This document shows, piece after piece, positions 33,989-42,678 of a DNA stretch of 64,000 nt. Under the pieces are notes generated by a model. It did not search any database. It saw only the letters and a program-made list of their open reading frames with translations, and was not told the origin of the DNA. The translations under genes were made by a program, and so were the position numbers. The DNA lies in NCBI GenBank assembly GCA_051877895.1, contig JBJEJI010000070.1, positions 1 through 64,000 of the forward strand, written 5' to 3'. The stretch is from UBA3775 sp051877895 (GTDB taxonomy: Bacteria; Bacillota; Clostridia; Lachnospirales; Lachnospiraceae). Each line of letters begins with the position of its first letter. The stretch's first letter is position 1.

Positions 33989-34447
33989 ATGGCATTTTTT
34001 GATGATTTAAGCAAAAAAATTTCCGAGACCAGCCAGAGCGCTGCTCAAAAGACAAAAAACCTTGCAGAAACAACTAAGTTAAACAGTCAGGTTAATGACT
34101 TAAACAGAACTATCACTAATCTTTATCAGGAAATTGGTAAGCTTTACTATGAAAACACAAAGGAAACTCCGGATGAAGAATATGCAGGACTTTTTAATCA
34201 GATAAGCGAAGCAGAAGTTAAGATTGCTGAGATGAAGGATCAGATCAGAGTGCTTAAAGGTATTGAGATTTGTCCAAATTGTAATGCTGAAATTCCTTTG
34301 GGTCAGAAATTCTGTAGCAACTGTGGTTCTCCTATTCGTACCGGGGAACAGAGTAATGGAGCTTCCGCTAAGAAGGTATGCCCTTTGTGCGGAGCAGAAG
34401 CAGCAGAAGGTCAGAAATTCTGTAGCAAGTGCGGTGGACAGTTATAA
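33989..34447 (+). CDS. Coiled-coil protein with two zinc ribbons
   Basis: A 152-residue cytoplasmic protein. Residues 1-90 form an amphipathic helix/coiled coil (A-F-F-D-D-L-S-K-K-I-S-E-T-S…). Two zinc ribbons follow: C-P-N-C with C-S-N-C (about 92-114) and C-P-L-C with C-S-K-C (about 130-150). Both share the x-G-Q-K-F-C-S-x-C-G ending. It resembles the widespread 'zinc ribbon domain-containing' proteins of Firmicutes with unknown roles. It has its own promoter and terminator, so it is a single-gene unit. Confidence 0.75.
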   Translation: MAFFDDLSKKISETSQSAAQKTKNLAETTKLNSQVNDLNRTITNLYQEIGKLYYENTKETPDEEYAGLFNQISEAEVKIAEMKDQIRVLKGIEICPNCNAEIPLGQKFCSNCGSPIRTGEQSNGASAKKVCPLCGAEAAEGQKFCSKCGGQL

Positions 34448-34462
34448 GTATTGTGTATAAGG

Positions 34463-34492
34463 GCCGGTTCGAAAGAACCGGCTTTGTTTTTT
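34463..34492 (+). terminator. Terminator of the zinc-ribbon protein gene
   Basis: GCCGGTTC-GAAA-GAACCGGC (34463-34482), a GNRA-capped 8-bp stem, followed by TTTGTTTTTT. Confidence 0.95.
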
Positions 34493-34541
34493 AAGAAACA
34501 ATTAAGATTAAAACTGAATCTTTAAAACTTTTTTAACTGTA

Positions 34542-34570
34542 TTTACAAAGGAAAATTCCTTTGCTAGAAT
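34542..34570 (+). promoter_or_regulatory. Promoter with embedded palindrome for the ABC operon
   Basis: TTTACA (34542-34547), a 17-bp spacer and TAGAAT (34565-34570). The spacer is almost entirely a perfect palindrome, CAAAGGAA-AA-TTCCTTTG (34546-34563). A repressor bound there would block RNA polymerase. No regulator gene is adjacent. Confidence 0.7.
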
Positions 34571-34602
34571 CACATTATTAAAAATGAAAGAGAGGGTTTT
34601 GC

Positions 34603-35502
34603 ATGATAAAAGTAACCAATGCAAGCAAACACTTTGGGGACTTTACGGCTCTGAACAATATGAATGCTGAAATTGCCGAAGGCAGTATATATGGTCTTAT
34701 CGGAAGCAATGGTGCAGGAAAATCCACATTCCTTAGACTTATAACCGGCATTTACCAGGCTGAAGGAGGTACAGTTGAAATTGATGGAGAACCGGTATGG
34801 AATAATCCTAAGGCAAAAAAGAAATTTCTTTATGTACCTGATGAATTATTTTTCCTTTCCGGTGCCAATATGAACCGTATGGCGAAAATGTATAAAGAAT
34901 ATTATCCGGATTTTGATGAAGAAAGATATAAGCTTCTCACAGAAAGATTCGGACTTGATCCCAAAGCCAATATCGCTACATTCAGTAAGGGTATGAAGAG
35001 ACAGGCATCAACAATTCTTGCTCTCTCCTGTAAGCCACAGTATCTTTTCTTTGATGAGACTTTTGACGGTTTGGACCCGGTAATGAGAAAGCTGGTAAAA
35101 GACGAAATCATGGAGGATGTTAAGGAACGAAAAATTACTGTTGTAATCACCAGCCATTCTTTGCGAGAGCTTGAGGATGTTTGTGATCAGCTTACTCTTT
35201 TGCATAAGGGCGGTGTAATTTTCGAAAGTGATGTTGTCAATTTAAAAACAGCGCTTTTCAAAATTCAGGTTGCCTTTGATGAAGAATATGATGAGAGTCG
35301 CTTCGATGGAATTGACATTATCAATTTCAGCAAAAAGGGCAGAGTAGCAAACTTTATTGTTCGTGGGGACAGGGAAGAGGTTGTTGCAAAAATAGAGGCA
35401 ATGAATCCGTTGCTTATTGATGTACTTCATCTTTCACTTGAAGAAGTATTTGTATACGAAATGGAAGCACTTGGTTATGCTTTCAAAGACGTATTGATGT
35501 AG
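34603..35502 (+). CDS. ABC transporter ATP-binding protein
   Basis: A 299-residue ATPase. Walker A G-S-N-G-A-G-K-S-T is at 34-42. The signature is F-S-K-G-M-K-R-Q, and Walker B is Y-L-F-F-D-E-T, with Thr instead of the usual Pro. The switch histidine is in T-S-H-S. The C-terminal 85 residues form an extra domain common in this exporter group (YtrB/YhaQ-like). It is followed 14 bp later by its membrane partner, and the promoter carries a strong palindromic operator candidate. The substrate is unknown. Confidence 0.88.
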   Translation: MIKVTNASKHFGDFTALNNMNAEIAEGSIYGLIGSNGAGKSTFLRLITGIYQAEGGTVEIDGEPVWNNPKAKKKFLYVPDELFFLSGANMNRMAKMYKEYYPDFDEERYKLLTERFGLDPKANIATFSKGMKRQASTILALSCKPQYLFFDETFDGLDPVMRKLVKDEIMEDVKERKITVVITSHSLRELEDVCDQLTLLHKGGVIFESDVVNLKTALFKIQVAFDEEYDESRFDGIDIINFSKKGRVANFIVRGDREEVVAKIEAMNPLLIDVLHLSLEEVFVYEMEALGYAFKDVLM

Positions 35503-35516
35503 GAGGTGAAGGAATT

Positions 35517-37730
35517 ATGAAGTTTTTTAGTGGACGTCTGTACAAAGAAGCTTTTAGACAAACCAGGGCAATAGGCAGTATCTGTGTTGTAATATCCGGT
35601 TTGATTTCAGCATTTTATCCTTTCATTTACTACATACAGGAAAGAAAGGATTCGGATACCTATGTCACACTGGTAGACATGGATAAACTGGTGTCGGGGT
35701 TAAGTTTTATATCCATTGTTGTTCCTCTTTTACTGATTATCAAGCTTTTTAGTTTCATGTTTAAGAGAAGTTCATCTGATTTTTATCATGCACTTCCATA
35801 CACGAGACAGTGTCTTTATATTACACATTTTGCAGCGGCTTTAACCTGGTGTCTTATTACTTTGGTTGTCTGCATGATAATGCCTTCCATTTTTTATGGT
35901 ATAAATACGCACAGAAGTTTTAAACCTGAGTTTCTGCTAAACAATTTTGTAGTAGGACTGGTAATAATGCTGTTCGTAATGGGTGCATTGCTTATTGCGG
36001 TAAGTGTTACAGGACGTAGTATACTTGCCATTGAGCTTGCTGCATTTATTGTTTTTCTCCCGAGAGTATTGATTTTGATTGCCTTAACCACTGTAGACGA
36101 TATTACCATGATGATAGATATTAATCAGATACCTTTCCTGTCGGTTAAGTACAGTCTTCCGTTAATATTAACAATAGGCTCGGCATTTGATTACTCCGGA
36201 TATTTAAATGCATTTACTTTTTTGCCGGGTATTGTTTGCAGTCTTGTCTTTGCAATAATTTATCTGGTGGCTGGATGCTTTCTGTTTTGCCGCAGACATT
36301 CCGAAACGGCTGAAAATGCAGTTCCCGGCAGAAGGCTTCAGATTGTATTAAGAGTGGTTTATTCCATCCTCTTTTTCTTCCTGGCTGTAAGTTCTATTCT
36401 TATTGAAGGTTTCAGCGACAGCGCTATTATTTTCCTGGTAATAGGTCTTCTGGTTTATTTCGGATATGAACTGATTACCACCAAAAAATTTAAGACTCTC
36501 ATCAAAGCTATACCGGGACTTGCGTTTGTTGCAATACTTAGTGTGGCATTTGCTGTGATAATCAAGATTTCAGGCAATAATGTTTTAAATAATGTGCCAA
36601 GTGCCGAAGATATCCAAAGCATAGAAATAATCTCATCCAATGGCTATTATTATTGGGGAGAAGCTATGGATTACAATGAATTGCTTAAGAGCAGTATTGT
36701 TTTTGAAAATAAGGAAATTAACAGTATTGTTGCCAAGAGCTATAGTGACATGGCTGATATGGTAAAAAATGAAGGATTTAATCCTTATAGCAATGATTAT
36801 GTAGAAAATGAATTTAAGATAAACTTAAAAAACGGTGGCAGTAAAGTAAGAGTGCTTTATTTGAAGGACGAAGATAATGCGCGCTTACAGACGGTAATGC
36901 TCGAACAGCCGGAATATTACAAGGCTTCTTATGCAATTCCTGACGAAGCAAGTATTACAGAATTCTCCACTAAAGAATACAATGTGAACCTTTGGAAACA
37001 GTTTGTTGCAGAATATAATAAGCTGACTGAACAGGAAAAGAATTATATTTTAGGCTATGAAGAAAATGACTATCTGTATGAAGAAGGAAAAATGGTTTTC
37101 CTGCAGGTAGATGGCTATTATGGCTCCACTCGTTTTCAGAAAGGCTACTATGTCTATAAAGATATGATGCCAAAGACTGTTGAAATGTATAATGAATATA
37201 TTTACAAAGAGCAGTATGGCAGGCTTATGGATATAATGGAAACTGTTAATAACCAAGACATTTCCACAGGTGCATTCAATCTTTTCACGTATGGTGTAAT
37301 CAGCTTAGATGATACCTATATTGAAAACTTCGATTTGTATGTATATATTGAAGATGGCGCAATAACCGGTGCTGAATTTAATGCTAATATTATAAATAAT
37401 GATGACTCGGGAACCAAAACCGATGAAAGTGAAATTGCTACAGACGGAGATGCAACCGAGGAAGAAGATAAATATTACTATAGTGGAAATGAAAAAAACA
37501 TATATGTATATGATCTCAGTGTTGAAGAAGCAGAAAAATTTATTGATTTGTATTTTGGCATGATGGAATATGAGCATGAAACAGATCTTGATAAACCAAG
37601 TTGCTATTTCAACATGAATTATTGGGACGATGCAGGCTTCGATTACGAATATAAGTATGTAGATATGCAGCTTAATATCAATGAAGAGGGAGCAAGGGAA
37701 TTACTTTCATATATAGAACAATTTAATTAG
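35517..37730 (+). CDS. ABC-2-type permease with large C-terminal extracytoplasmic domain
   Basis: A 737-residue membrane protein. Residues about 15-350 hold around eight to ten transmembrane helices. From about 355 to the end is a soluble, acidic, Tyr- and Asp-rich domain without further helices, most likely outside the cell. That half contains a D/E/T-rich insert (about 635-660). AGGAGG precedes the ATG, and the ATPase gene lies just upstream, so the two form one exporter or sensor-type transporter. The long outer domain is the unusual part. The cargo is unknown. Confidence 0.8.
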   Translation: MKFFSGRLYKEAFRQTRAIGSICVVISGLISAFYPFIYYIQERKDSDTYVTLVDMDKLVSGLSFISIVVPLLLIIKLFSFMFKRSSSDFYHALPYTRQCLYITHFAAALTWCLITLVVCMIMPSIFYGINTHRSFKPEFLLNNFVVGLVIMLFVMGALLIAVSVTGRSILAIELAAFIVFLPRVLILIALTTVDDITMMIDINQIPFLSVKYSLPLILTIGSAFDYSGYLNAFTFLPGIVCSLVFAIIYLVAGCFLFCRRHSETAENAVPGRRLQIVLRVVYSILFFFLAVSSILIEGFSDSAIIFLVIGLLVYFGYELITTKKFKTLIKAIPGLAFVAILSVAFAVIIKISGNNVLNNVPSAEDIQSIEIISSNGYYYWGEAMDYNELLKSSIVFENKEINSIVAKSYSDMADMVKNEGFNPYSNDYVENEFKINLKNGGSKVRVLYLKDEDNARLQTVMLEQPEYYKASYAIPDEASITEFSTKEYNVNLWKQFVAEYNKLTEQEKNYILGYEENDYLYEEGKMVFLQVDGYYGSTRFQKGYYVYKDMMPKTVEMYNEYIYKEQYGRLMDIMETVNNQDISTGAFNLFTYGVISLDDTYIENFDLYVYIEDGAITGAEFNANIINNDDSGTKTDESEIATDGDATEEEDKYYYSGNEKNIYVYDLSVEEAEKFIDLYFGMMEYEHETDLDKPSCYFNMNYWDDAGFDYEYKYVDMQLNINEEGARELLSYIEQFN

Positions 37731-37788
37731 AATTTAAAAATCAGGGCAGCCCTATGTGTTTTTATGGGCTGTTCTGTTTGGAGGTACC

Positions 37789-38244
37789 ATGAAATTTTTG
37801 GTTCAGAGAGTTCTGGAGGCTGAGGTAAAAATAGACGGCGTGGTTAATGGAAAAATCAACAGAGGCTACGTGGTTTTTGTCGGAATAGCAGAGGGGGATA
37901 CAAGGGATATAGCAGACAAAATGATGAAAAAACTTACATCCCTCAGACTGTTTGAAGACAGTGAAGGAAAAACCAATTTAAACCTTGCTGCCGTTGGGGG
38001 AGAAATACTTTTTATTTCCCAGTTTACGTTATATGCGGATTGCAGAAAAGGAAACAGACCATCCTTTGTACTTGCAGGAAAGCCTGATATAGCAAAGGAA
38101 CTTTATGAATATATGCTTGGCGCCTTGAAAAAAGAAGTACCGGTTGTTGAACATGGTGAATTTGGTGCGGATATGAAGGTGTCACTTGTAAACGACGGAC
38201 CGTTTACTGTAATGTTGGATTCGAGCGAGTTATTCAATAAATAA
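37789..38244 (+). CDS. dtd: D-aminoacyl-tRNA deacylase
   Basis: A 151-residue DTD that removes D-amino acids from mischarged tRNAs. It begins M-K-F-L-V-Q-R-V-L-E-A and contains the catalytic S-Q-F-T-L-Y-A and the N-D-G-P-F-T end motif, plus G-N-R-P-S-F. GGAGG lies four bases before ATG 37789, which fixes the start against an upstream frame opening at 37756. A CAGCCC/GGGCTG hairpin (37747-37771) lies just before the ribosome site. Confidence 0.96.
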   Translation: MKFLVQRVLEAEVKIDGVVNGKINRGYVVFVGIAEGDTRDIADKMMKKLTSLRLFEDSEGKTNLNLAAVGGEILFISQFTLYADCRKGNRPSFVLAGKPDIAKELYEYMLGALKKEVPVVEHGEFGADMKVSLVNDGPFTVMLDSSELFNK

Positions 38245-38245
38245 T

Positions 38246-38294
38246 AAAAGCCGGAAGTCAGCTGCTCAAAAAGCAGCCTGATTTCCGGCTTTTG
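38246..38294 (+). terminator. Terminator after dtd
   Basis: AAAGCCGGAA pairs with TTTCCGGCTTT over the base, and TCAG-CTGCT pairs with AGCAG-CTGA above it. The stem of about 20 bp ends in TTTTGTT. Confidence 0.88.
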
Positions 38295-38406
38295 TTCTGG
38301 TGGTTTTTTTGGGCTTCTCAAGCTACAGAATCCACAGATGATTTCTGAGGCTATGTTTGAAAAAGCTGCATCTATGGGTTTCCGGAGTTGATATGATTGA
38401 TTAGTT

Positions 38407-39111
38407 TCACAGCGGTTCCTGAGAGGTGTCAGAATTATATGTATAAATCATAGATGGTCTGCCTCCCGTAGAATAATTCGCGTTAACGTAGACTGTGCCT
38501 TCTTCTGTAAAATGGTTCATATACCTTCTCAGGGTTACCCGTGAAAGAGGAATGTCATTTAGTATTTCATTTAAAGTAAGGGGGATGCCTGACCGGCTTT
38601 TAAGGTAATGGATTAATTTATCCCGTGTTTCGTTTCGAATACCTTTTTCGTGATGTTGATTTGCAGTTTTCTTTTGAAGTGAAGGATAGCTGAAGTATTT
38701 ATCAATTTCTGCCTGTGAAATGTAAGAAGATTGTTTTATTGAGGATGCCCTGATAAGAAAAGTAGCTATTGCCCGATTGAATCGTTCATGGGAATATGGT
38801 TTTAAAATAAAATCAATTATTCCATAGCTCATGAATTCCCGGATGGCATCGGTGTCATTATCCATTGTAATTACTATAACTTCTGTGCGGAAATTCATTT
38901 TTCTTATTCTTGCAAGCAGTTCACAGCCGTCTATTCCCGGCAGGTGATAGTCAAGAAGAATAAGGTCTGTGTGATTTTTTTCAATAAAAGAAATGGCATC
39001 AAAACCATTTCGGAAAGATGCCATCAGGGTTATATCTTTATATTTTTCAAGATAAAGACTATTCAGTTTTGCAATTACCGGGTCATCCTCTACAATAATT
39101 GCATTATACAT
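38407..39111 (-). CDS. CitB/DcuR-type response regulator (orphan)
   Basis: A 234-residue two-component regulator. The receiver domain (1-120) has acidic pair E8-D9-D10, phosphoacceptor D54 in L-I-L-L-D-Y-H-L-P-G and K-P-Y near 103. The C-terminal winged helix (about 165-225: L-T-L-N-E-I-L…S-R-V-T-L-R-R-Y-M) is of the CitB/DcuR family, which usually pairs with extracellular C4-dicarboxylate or citrate sensor kinases. No histidine kinase gene is within the window near it, so its partner is elsewhere. GGGGAAAAAC precedes the ATG. The regulated genes are unknown. Confidence 0.85.
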   Translation of the reverse strand: MYNAIIVEDDPVIAKLNSLYLEKYKDITLMASFRNGFDAISFIEKNHTDLILLDYHLPGIDGCELLARIRKMNFRTEVIVITMDNDTDAIREFMSYGIIDFILKPYSHERFNRAIATFLIRASSIKQSSYISQAEIDKYFSYPSLQKKTANQHHEKGIRNETRDKLIHYLKSRSGIPLTLNEILNDIPLSRVTLRRYMNHFTEEGTVYVNANYSTGGRPSMIYTYNSDTSQEPL

Positions 39112-39218
39112 GTTTTTCCCCGTTTCCTAAATGATTTAGTTTACATCTGCCATTATAATATATCTATATTTTGTTATCAAGGCAAACAACTCGACATTTT
39201 GAGACAAAGGAAGACAAA

Positions 39219-39243
39219 AAGCGGAGCGTTGACCGGTTTGACA
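39219..39243 (+). repeat. 25-nt dispersed repeat, copy 2
   Basis: It begins AAGCGGAGCG and ends TTTGACA, with 22 of 25 positions shared with copy 1. It abuts the end of the degV coding sequence (stop at 39244-39246 on the minus strand), that is, just downstream of degV but in reverse orientation to it. Confidence 0.65.
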
Positions 39244-40131
39244 TCAATCTACATCCTGCTCATCAACTATTCTGGTACAAGTGATTGCAAGCGCTCCGGG
39301 ACCGATGTGGCATGAAACGGAAAGAGAGAGTGGATTGATAATAAAATCTGAGTACTCAGAAAATTCTTCCTGTACTTCTTTGTAAAACTCCTGCATTGCG
39401 GTATCATCACCGGTATAGGCAAGAGATAAGCGCATTTTTTTCTGCTCGGCGAAGCATTTGAATCTTCCGTTCAAGTCGTCATGGATGGCTTTGAACATTT
39501 CCTTCTTGGCAGACTTCATGCCACGTACCTTTGCGTACTGGTCAAGTTTTCCTCCCTGTATCTGGAGAACGGGTTTTATGTTTAAAATTGTGGCAATACC
39601 TGCGGCTGCCGGAGTAACTCTTCCACCTTTTTTCAGGTATTCCATTGTTTCTACAGCAATATAGATTCCGGAATCAGCTTTTGTTTTTTCCAGAACTTCT
39701 TTGATTTTTGCACCATCAAAGCCGGCAACGGCTAAATGTTGTGCTTCATAAACAGACTGACGTTGAGTAACGGAAATTCTCTGGTTGTTTACAACAAAGA
39801 CACGTCCGTCATATTCGCTTTCCTGTGCAAGCATGGCAGCAGTGTCGTAGGAACTGCTTAAACTACTTGACATTGGAATGTGTACGATCTCATCATAATC
39901 CTTAAGAAGCTTGTCCCAGAGTTCCATTACATCTGCCGGTGAAGGCTGGGAGGTGTGAACATCTGCACCTTTGGCAAGATATTCATAGAATTCTTTTTGG
40001 GAGATTGTTATGTCTTCAAAAAAAAGTTCATTATTAATATAAAAAGGCATTGGGATAACATTAATGCCTGTGGCATTGGCATCTTTCTGACTGATGCCAC
40101 TGTTGCTGTCAGTAACTATTGCTACACTCAT
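39244..40131 (-). CDS. DegV family fatty-acid-binding protein
   Basis: A 295-residue DegV protein. It begins M-S-V-A-I-V-T-D-S-N-S-G-I, has H-T-S-Q-P-S near residue 59, S-S-S-L-S-S-S-Y and Y-L-K-K-G-G-R-V-T, and the C-terminal H-I-G-P-G-A-L-A motif. Members bind a fatty acid and in Gram-positives act as FakB, presenting it to the FakA kinase for phospholipid synthesis. FakA is not in the window. GGAGAAG precedes ATG 40131. The promoter has a striking inverted repeat. Confidence 0.9.
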   Translation of the reverse strand: MSVAIVTDSNSGISQKDANATGINVIPMPFYINNELFFEDITISQKEFYEYLAKGADVHTSQPSPADVMELWDKLLKDYDEIVHIPMSSSLSSSYDTAAMLAQESEYDGRVFVVNNQRISVTQRQSVYEAQHLAVAGFDGAKIKEVLEKTKADSGIYIAVETMEYLKKGGRVTPAAAGIATILNIKPVLQIQGGKLDQYAKVRGMKSAKKEMFKAIHDDLNGRFKCFAEQKKMRLSLAYTGDDTAMQEFYKEVQEEFSEYSDFIINPLSLSVSCHIGPGALAITCTRIVDEQDVD

Positions 40132-40162
40132 GTTTCTTCTCCATTCTTATCTCGGCTTATTA

Positions 40163-40192
40163 ACTTTAGGTATTCTGTACACCTAAAGTCAA
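40163..40192 (-). promoter_or_regulatory. degV promoter with 9-bp inverted repeat
   Basis: ACTTTAGGT (40163-40171) and ACCTAAAGT (40181-40189) form a perfect 9-bp inverted repeat with a 9-bp centre. On the minus strand it overlaps a TTGACT -35 (40187-40192) and a weak TAAAGT -10 18 bp downstream (40163-40168). A lipid-responsive repressor is one possibility, but nothing in sequence names it. Confidence 0.6.
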
Positions 40193-40381
40193 TATATCAT
40201 ATTCCAGGAAAAAAGTATACAAAAATGTTTTGTGTTGTGAAAAAGAAATCTGGCGTTGTACAGATGTAGAACCATGTAAAATCGTAGGTTTTGAGCAAAT
40301 TGACATTTTAGGAATATGGGGAGTCAACCACAAGATTTAGTGTGTGGATTAAAAAAAACTTCTAAATATTGAAATTAGGAC
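40193..40381. other. Intergenic stretch without recognised feature
   Basis: The remainder of the degV-nrdD divergent gap is A+T-rich with no ribosome site, hairpin or known RNA. No pair of NrdR boxes was recognised in front of nrdD. Confidence 0.5.
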
Positions 40382-40409
40382 TTGGCAAAATAAAAAACTG
40401 TGTTATAAT
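40382..40409 (+). promoter_or_regulatory. Promoter of nrdD
   Basis: TTGGCA (40382-40387), a 16-bp spacer and perfect TATAAT (40404-40409), 43 bp before ATG 40453. Confidence 0.75.
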
Positions 40410-40452
40410 AAAGTACATAGCGACCTAAGAGGTTTATAATTGGAGGAGAAGT

Positions 40453-42615
40453 ATGAATATAATAAAGAGAAGTGGTGTAGAGACCAATTTTGATTTGGTA
40501 AAAATTATCGAAGCAATCCGCAAAGCAAATGATAGTGTTAAGGAGTCCGAAAAACTTTCGGAAAAGGAAATCGAAGCTATTGCAGACAAGGTAGAGAGAA
40601 ATTGTAAGGAAATGAGCCGTTCCGCAAGTGTGGAAGAAATCCAGGACATGGTTGAGAACCAGTTAATGAAGTATCAGGCATACACCATTGCCAGAAATTA
40701 CATTACCTATCGTTATAAGAGAGCTCTGGTTCGTAAATCTAATTCTACTGATGAACAAATTCTTAGTCTGCTCGAATGTAACAATGAGGAAGTAAAACAG
40801 GAGAATTCAAATAAAAATCCAACAGTAAACAGTGTACAGCGTGACTATATGGCAGGTGAAGTGTCCAAGGATATTACCAAAAGATTTCTTTTGCCAAATG
40901 ACATTGTAGAAGCTCATGAAAAAGGCATCATTCATTTCCATGATGCTGATTACTTTGCACAGCACATGCATAACTGCTGTCTGGTTAATCTGGAGGACAT
41001 GCTTCAGAACGGAACTGTTATCAGTGAGACAATGATTGAAAAGCCTAAGAGTTTTTCCACTGCCTGCAATATTGCAACCCAGAGTATTGCCCAGATTGCA
41101 AGCTCTCAGTATGGCGGACAGAGTATCTCACTTTCTCATCTTGCACCTTTTGTGCAAATCAGCCGTGAAAAAATCAGAAAACAGGTTCGGGCTGAGATGG
41201 AAGCAATCGGAAAACATTTTACAGAGCAGGAAATCAATGACGTAGCAGAAATCCGCGTAAGGGAAGAGATTAACCGTGGTGTACAGATGATTCAGTATCA
41301 GGTTATTACATTAATGACCACCAACGGACAGGCGCCTTTTGTAACTGTTTTCATGTATCTCGGTGAAGTTCCGGAGGGACAGACAAAGGATGATCTGGCA
41401 CTTATTATCGAAGAAATGCTGAATCAGAGAATTCTTGGCGTAAAGAACGAGAAGGGTGTTTATATTACTCCTGCATTCCCTAAACTGATTTATGTTCTTG
41501 AAGAGGATAATATACATAAAGACAGTAAATACTGGTATCTTACAGAACTTGCTGCTAAGTGTACAGCAAAGAGAATGGTACCTGATTATATCTCTGAAAA
41601 AATCATGAAAAAACTTAAGCAGGGCAACTGTTATACCTGCATGGGTTGTCGTTCATTCCTGACTGTTTACAAGGACGAGAATGATAAATTTAAGTTCTAT
41701 GGACGTTTTAACCAGGGTGTAGTAACCCTGAATCTTGTAGATGTGGCATGTTCTTCTGAACGTGATATGAAGCGTTTCTGGGAAATCCTGGATGAAAGAC
41801 TTGATTTATGTAAGAGAGCATTGATGTGCAGACATAACAGACTTAAGGGAACACCTTCTGATGTTGCACCGATTTTGTGGCAGCATGGAGCACTTGCACG
41901 TCTGAAGAAGGGTGAAACTATTGATAAGCTTCTCTACGGAGGCTATTCCACCATCTCGCTGGGGTATGCCGGACTGTGCGAATGTACAAGATATATGACC
42001 GGTAAATCCCATACAGATCCAAGTGCAACCCCATTTGCACTTGAAGTAATGCAGAGACTGAATGATGCCTGTGCAAAATGGAAGGCAGAAACAAATATTG
42101 ATTTCAGTATTTATGGTACTCCGCTGGAATCTACAACATACAAATTCTCAAAGGCACTTCAGAAGCGTTTCGGAATTATTCCGGGAGTAACAGATAAGAA
42201 TTATATTACAAACAGTTATCATGTTCATGTAACCGAAGATATTGATGCTTTTGAAAAACTGAAATTTGAATCCCAGTTCCAGGCACTTTCTCCCGGCGGT
42301 GCAATCAGTTATGTTGAAGTGCCGAACATGGAAAACAATATAGAAGCGGTTCTTTCCGTAATGCAGTACATTTATGATAATATTATGTATGCGGAGCTGA
42401 ATACCAAAAGTGATTACTGTCAGAAGTGCGGCTATACCGGTGAAATCCAGATTGTAACCGACAAGCACGGCAAACTGGTTTGGGAATGTCCGAACTGCGG
42501 AAACAGAGACCAGGATACTATGAATGTTGCCAGAAGAACCTGCGGTTATATCGGAACCCAGTTCTGGAATCAGGGAAGAACACAGGAAATCAAGGAAAGA
42601 GTATTACATCTGTAA
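40453..42615 (+). CDS. nrdD: Anaerobic ribonucleoside-triphosphate reductase
   Basis: A 720-residue class III ribonucleotide reductase, which makes dNTPs without oxygen using a glycyl radical. An N-terminal ATP-cone (1-95) provides allosteric control. The active-site cysteines lie in H-N-C-C-L-V-N-L and T-C-M-G-C-R. A zinc site C-Q-K-C-G…C-P-N-C is near residue 655. The radical glycine lies in R-R-T-C-G-Y-I-G-T near the C terminus. TGGAGGAGAAGT precedes the ATG. The activase gene nrdG is usually next door, but here a strong terminator follows at once. Confidence 0.96.
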   Translation: MNIIKRSGVETNFDLVKIIEAIRKANDSVKESEKLSEKEIEAIADKVERNCKEMSRSASVEEIQDMVENQLMKYQAYTIARNYITYRYKRALVRKSNSTDEQILSLLECNNEEVKQENSNKNPTVNSVQRDYMAGEVSKDITKRFLLPNDIVEAHEKGIIHFHDADYFAQHMHNCCLVNLEDMLQNGTVISETMIEKPKSFSTACNIATQSIAQIASSQYGGQSISLSHLAPFVQISREKIRKQVRAEMEAIGKHFTEQEINDVAEIRVREEINRGVQMIQYQVITLMTTNGQAPFVTVFMYLGEVPEGQTKDDLALIIEEMLNQRILGVKNEKGVYITPAFPKLIYVLEEDNIHKDSKYWYLTELAAKCTAKRMVPDYISEKIMKKLKQGNCYTCMGCRSFLTVYKDENDKFKFYGRFNQGVVTLNLVDVACSSERDMKRFWEILDERLDLCKRALMCRHNRLKGTPSDVAPILWQHGALARLKKGETIDKLLYGGYSTISLGYAGLCECTRYMTGKSHTDPSATPFALEVMQRLNDACAKWKAETNIDFSIYGTPLESTTYKFSKALQKRFGIIPGVTDKNYITNSYHVHVTEDIDAFEKLKFESQFQALSPGGAISYVEVPNMENNIEAVLSVMQYIYDNIMYAELNTKSDYCQKCGYTGEIQIVTDKHGKLVWECPNCGNRDQDTMNVARRTCGYIGTQFWNQGRTQEIKERVLHL

Positions 42616-42633
42616 TGATTTTTTTAAAAATTA

Positions 42634-42676
42634 AACACGACAGTATGAATGAAGAATTCATACTGTCGTGTTTTTT
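42634..42676. terminator. Bidirectional terminator between nrdD and the GH74 gene
   Basis: AACACGACAGTATGAAT (42634-42650) and its exact complement (42656-42672) form a 17-bp stem with a GAAGA loop and a T-run. It lies between converging genes. Confidence 0.95.
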
Positions 42677-42678
42677 AT

